A stretch of DNA of 33,701 nucleotides. Origin: CAYWPG01 sp964460035 (GTDB taxonomy: Bacteria; Pseudomonadota; Gammaproteobacteria; Nitrococcales; AK92). A program made the translations under genes and the position numbers. Location of the stretch: the NCBI GenBank assembly GCA_964460035.1, contig CAYWPG010000039.1, positions 1-33,701 on the forward strand. Direction: 5' to 3'. Positions 33,444 to 33,701 of the stretch are shown one piece after another (position 1 is the first letter of the stretch; each line of letters opens with the position of its first letter). The notes beneath the pieces are model-generated. The model was not told the origin of the DNA, did not search any database, and saw nothing but the letters and a program-made list of their open reading frames with translations.

Positions 33444-33701
33444 GGAGTCGGCCGGGCAGTCGCTGCGCCGCAGGGCGTGGAGGAAAGTCCGGGCTCCATA
33501 GGGCAGGGTGCCAGGTAACACCTGGGGGGCGTGAGCCCACGGCTAGTGCCACAGAAAACATACCGCCTAAGCGCCCGCAAGGGTGCCGGTAAGGGTGAAA
33601 AGGTGCGGTAAGAGCGCACCGCGCGGATGGCAACATACCGCGGCAGGGTAAACCCCACCCGGAGCAAGACCAAATAGGGGAGCTATGGTGTGGCCCGCAC
33701 C
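33444..33701 (+). ncRNA. rnpB: RNase P RNA (type A), 5' part, cut by window end
   Basis: The catalytic RNA of RNase P, which matures tRNA 5' ends. Universal blocks are clear: GAGGAAAGTCCGGGCTCC near 33479, GGGCAGGGTGCCAGGTAA, AAGGGTGAAAAGGTGCGGTA, GAGCGCACCGCGCGG and CCCGGAGCAAGACCAAATAG. About 258 of the usual 350-380 bases are present; the 3' part lies beyond the window. P12 is a neat stem GCGCCC-GCAA-GGGTGC. The P3 arm after CAGTCGC is very short, only about CTGC-GCC-GCAG, compared with over ten pairs in E. coli. Confidence 0.96.

Overview
The window is a GC-rich chromosomal segment from a gammaproteobacterium. Its gene order largely follows a housekeeping block known from Pseudomonas and relatives: rng-yhdP-tldD-pmbA, then ptsO through rpoN, lptBAC, kdsCD, mla, murA-hisG-hisD, algW, petABC-sspAB, the gmhA/diaA-yraN-lpoA-rsmI set and finally rnpB. 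Unlike Pseudomonas, the phosphotransferase part also carries a mannose-family EIIA and an HprK, which recalls Xanthomonadales and Chromatiales-type gammaproteobacteria. I cannot name the genus. I see no mobile element, tRNA, CRISPR array or phage gene.

Layout. Positions 1-7592 (+ strand): 3' end of RNase G, the envelope protein YhdP (broken by a 10-N assembly gap in poor G/C-rich sequence), and the TldD/PmbA protease pair. Positions 15801-7757 (- strand): one long same-direction block, kdsD-kdsC-lptC-lptA-lptB-rpoN-hpf-ptsN-hprK-rapZ-EIIA(Man)-ptsO, with mostly touching or overlapping genes. It links Kdo and LPS export to sigma-54 and a regulatory PTS. Positions 16353-22520 (+): mlaF-mlaE-mlaD-mlaB (no mlaC), ibaG, murA, hisG (short form), hisD. 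Positions 23767-22580 (-): DegS/AlgW-type site-1 protease. Positions 24005-28661 (+): a Nif3-family protein, the cytochrome bc1 operon petABC, then sspA-sspB. Positions 31771-28892 (-): lpoA-yraN-diaA/gmhA. Positions 32250-33701 (+): rsmI and the 5' part of the RNase P RNA gene, cut by the window end.

Most genes act at the envelope: LPS synthesis and export (kdsCD, lptABC), phospholipid trafficking (mla, yhdP), peptidoglycan (murA, lpoA) and envelope stress (algW). Nearly all are ordinary members of their families. The points that stand out are an HprK that lacks its N-terminal domain and has an altered signature motif, the missing mlaC and BON-protein (dolP) genes, several strong unexplained inverted repeats in intergenic DNA (hpf-ptsN, pmbA-ptsO, kdsD-mlaF, algW-nif3, upstream of rnpB), and a very short P3 helix in the RNase P RNA. 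I did not find a clearly new multi-gene system.
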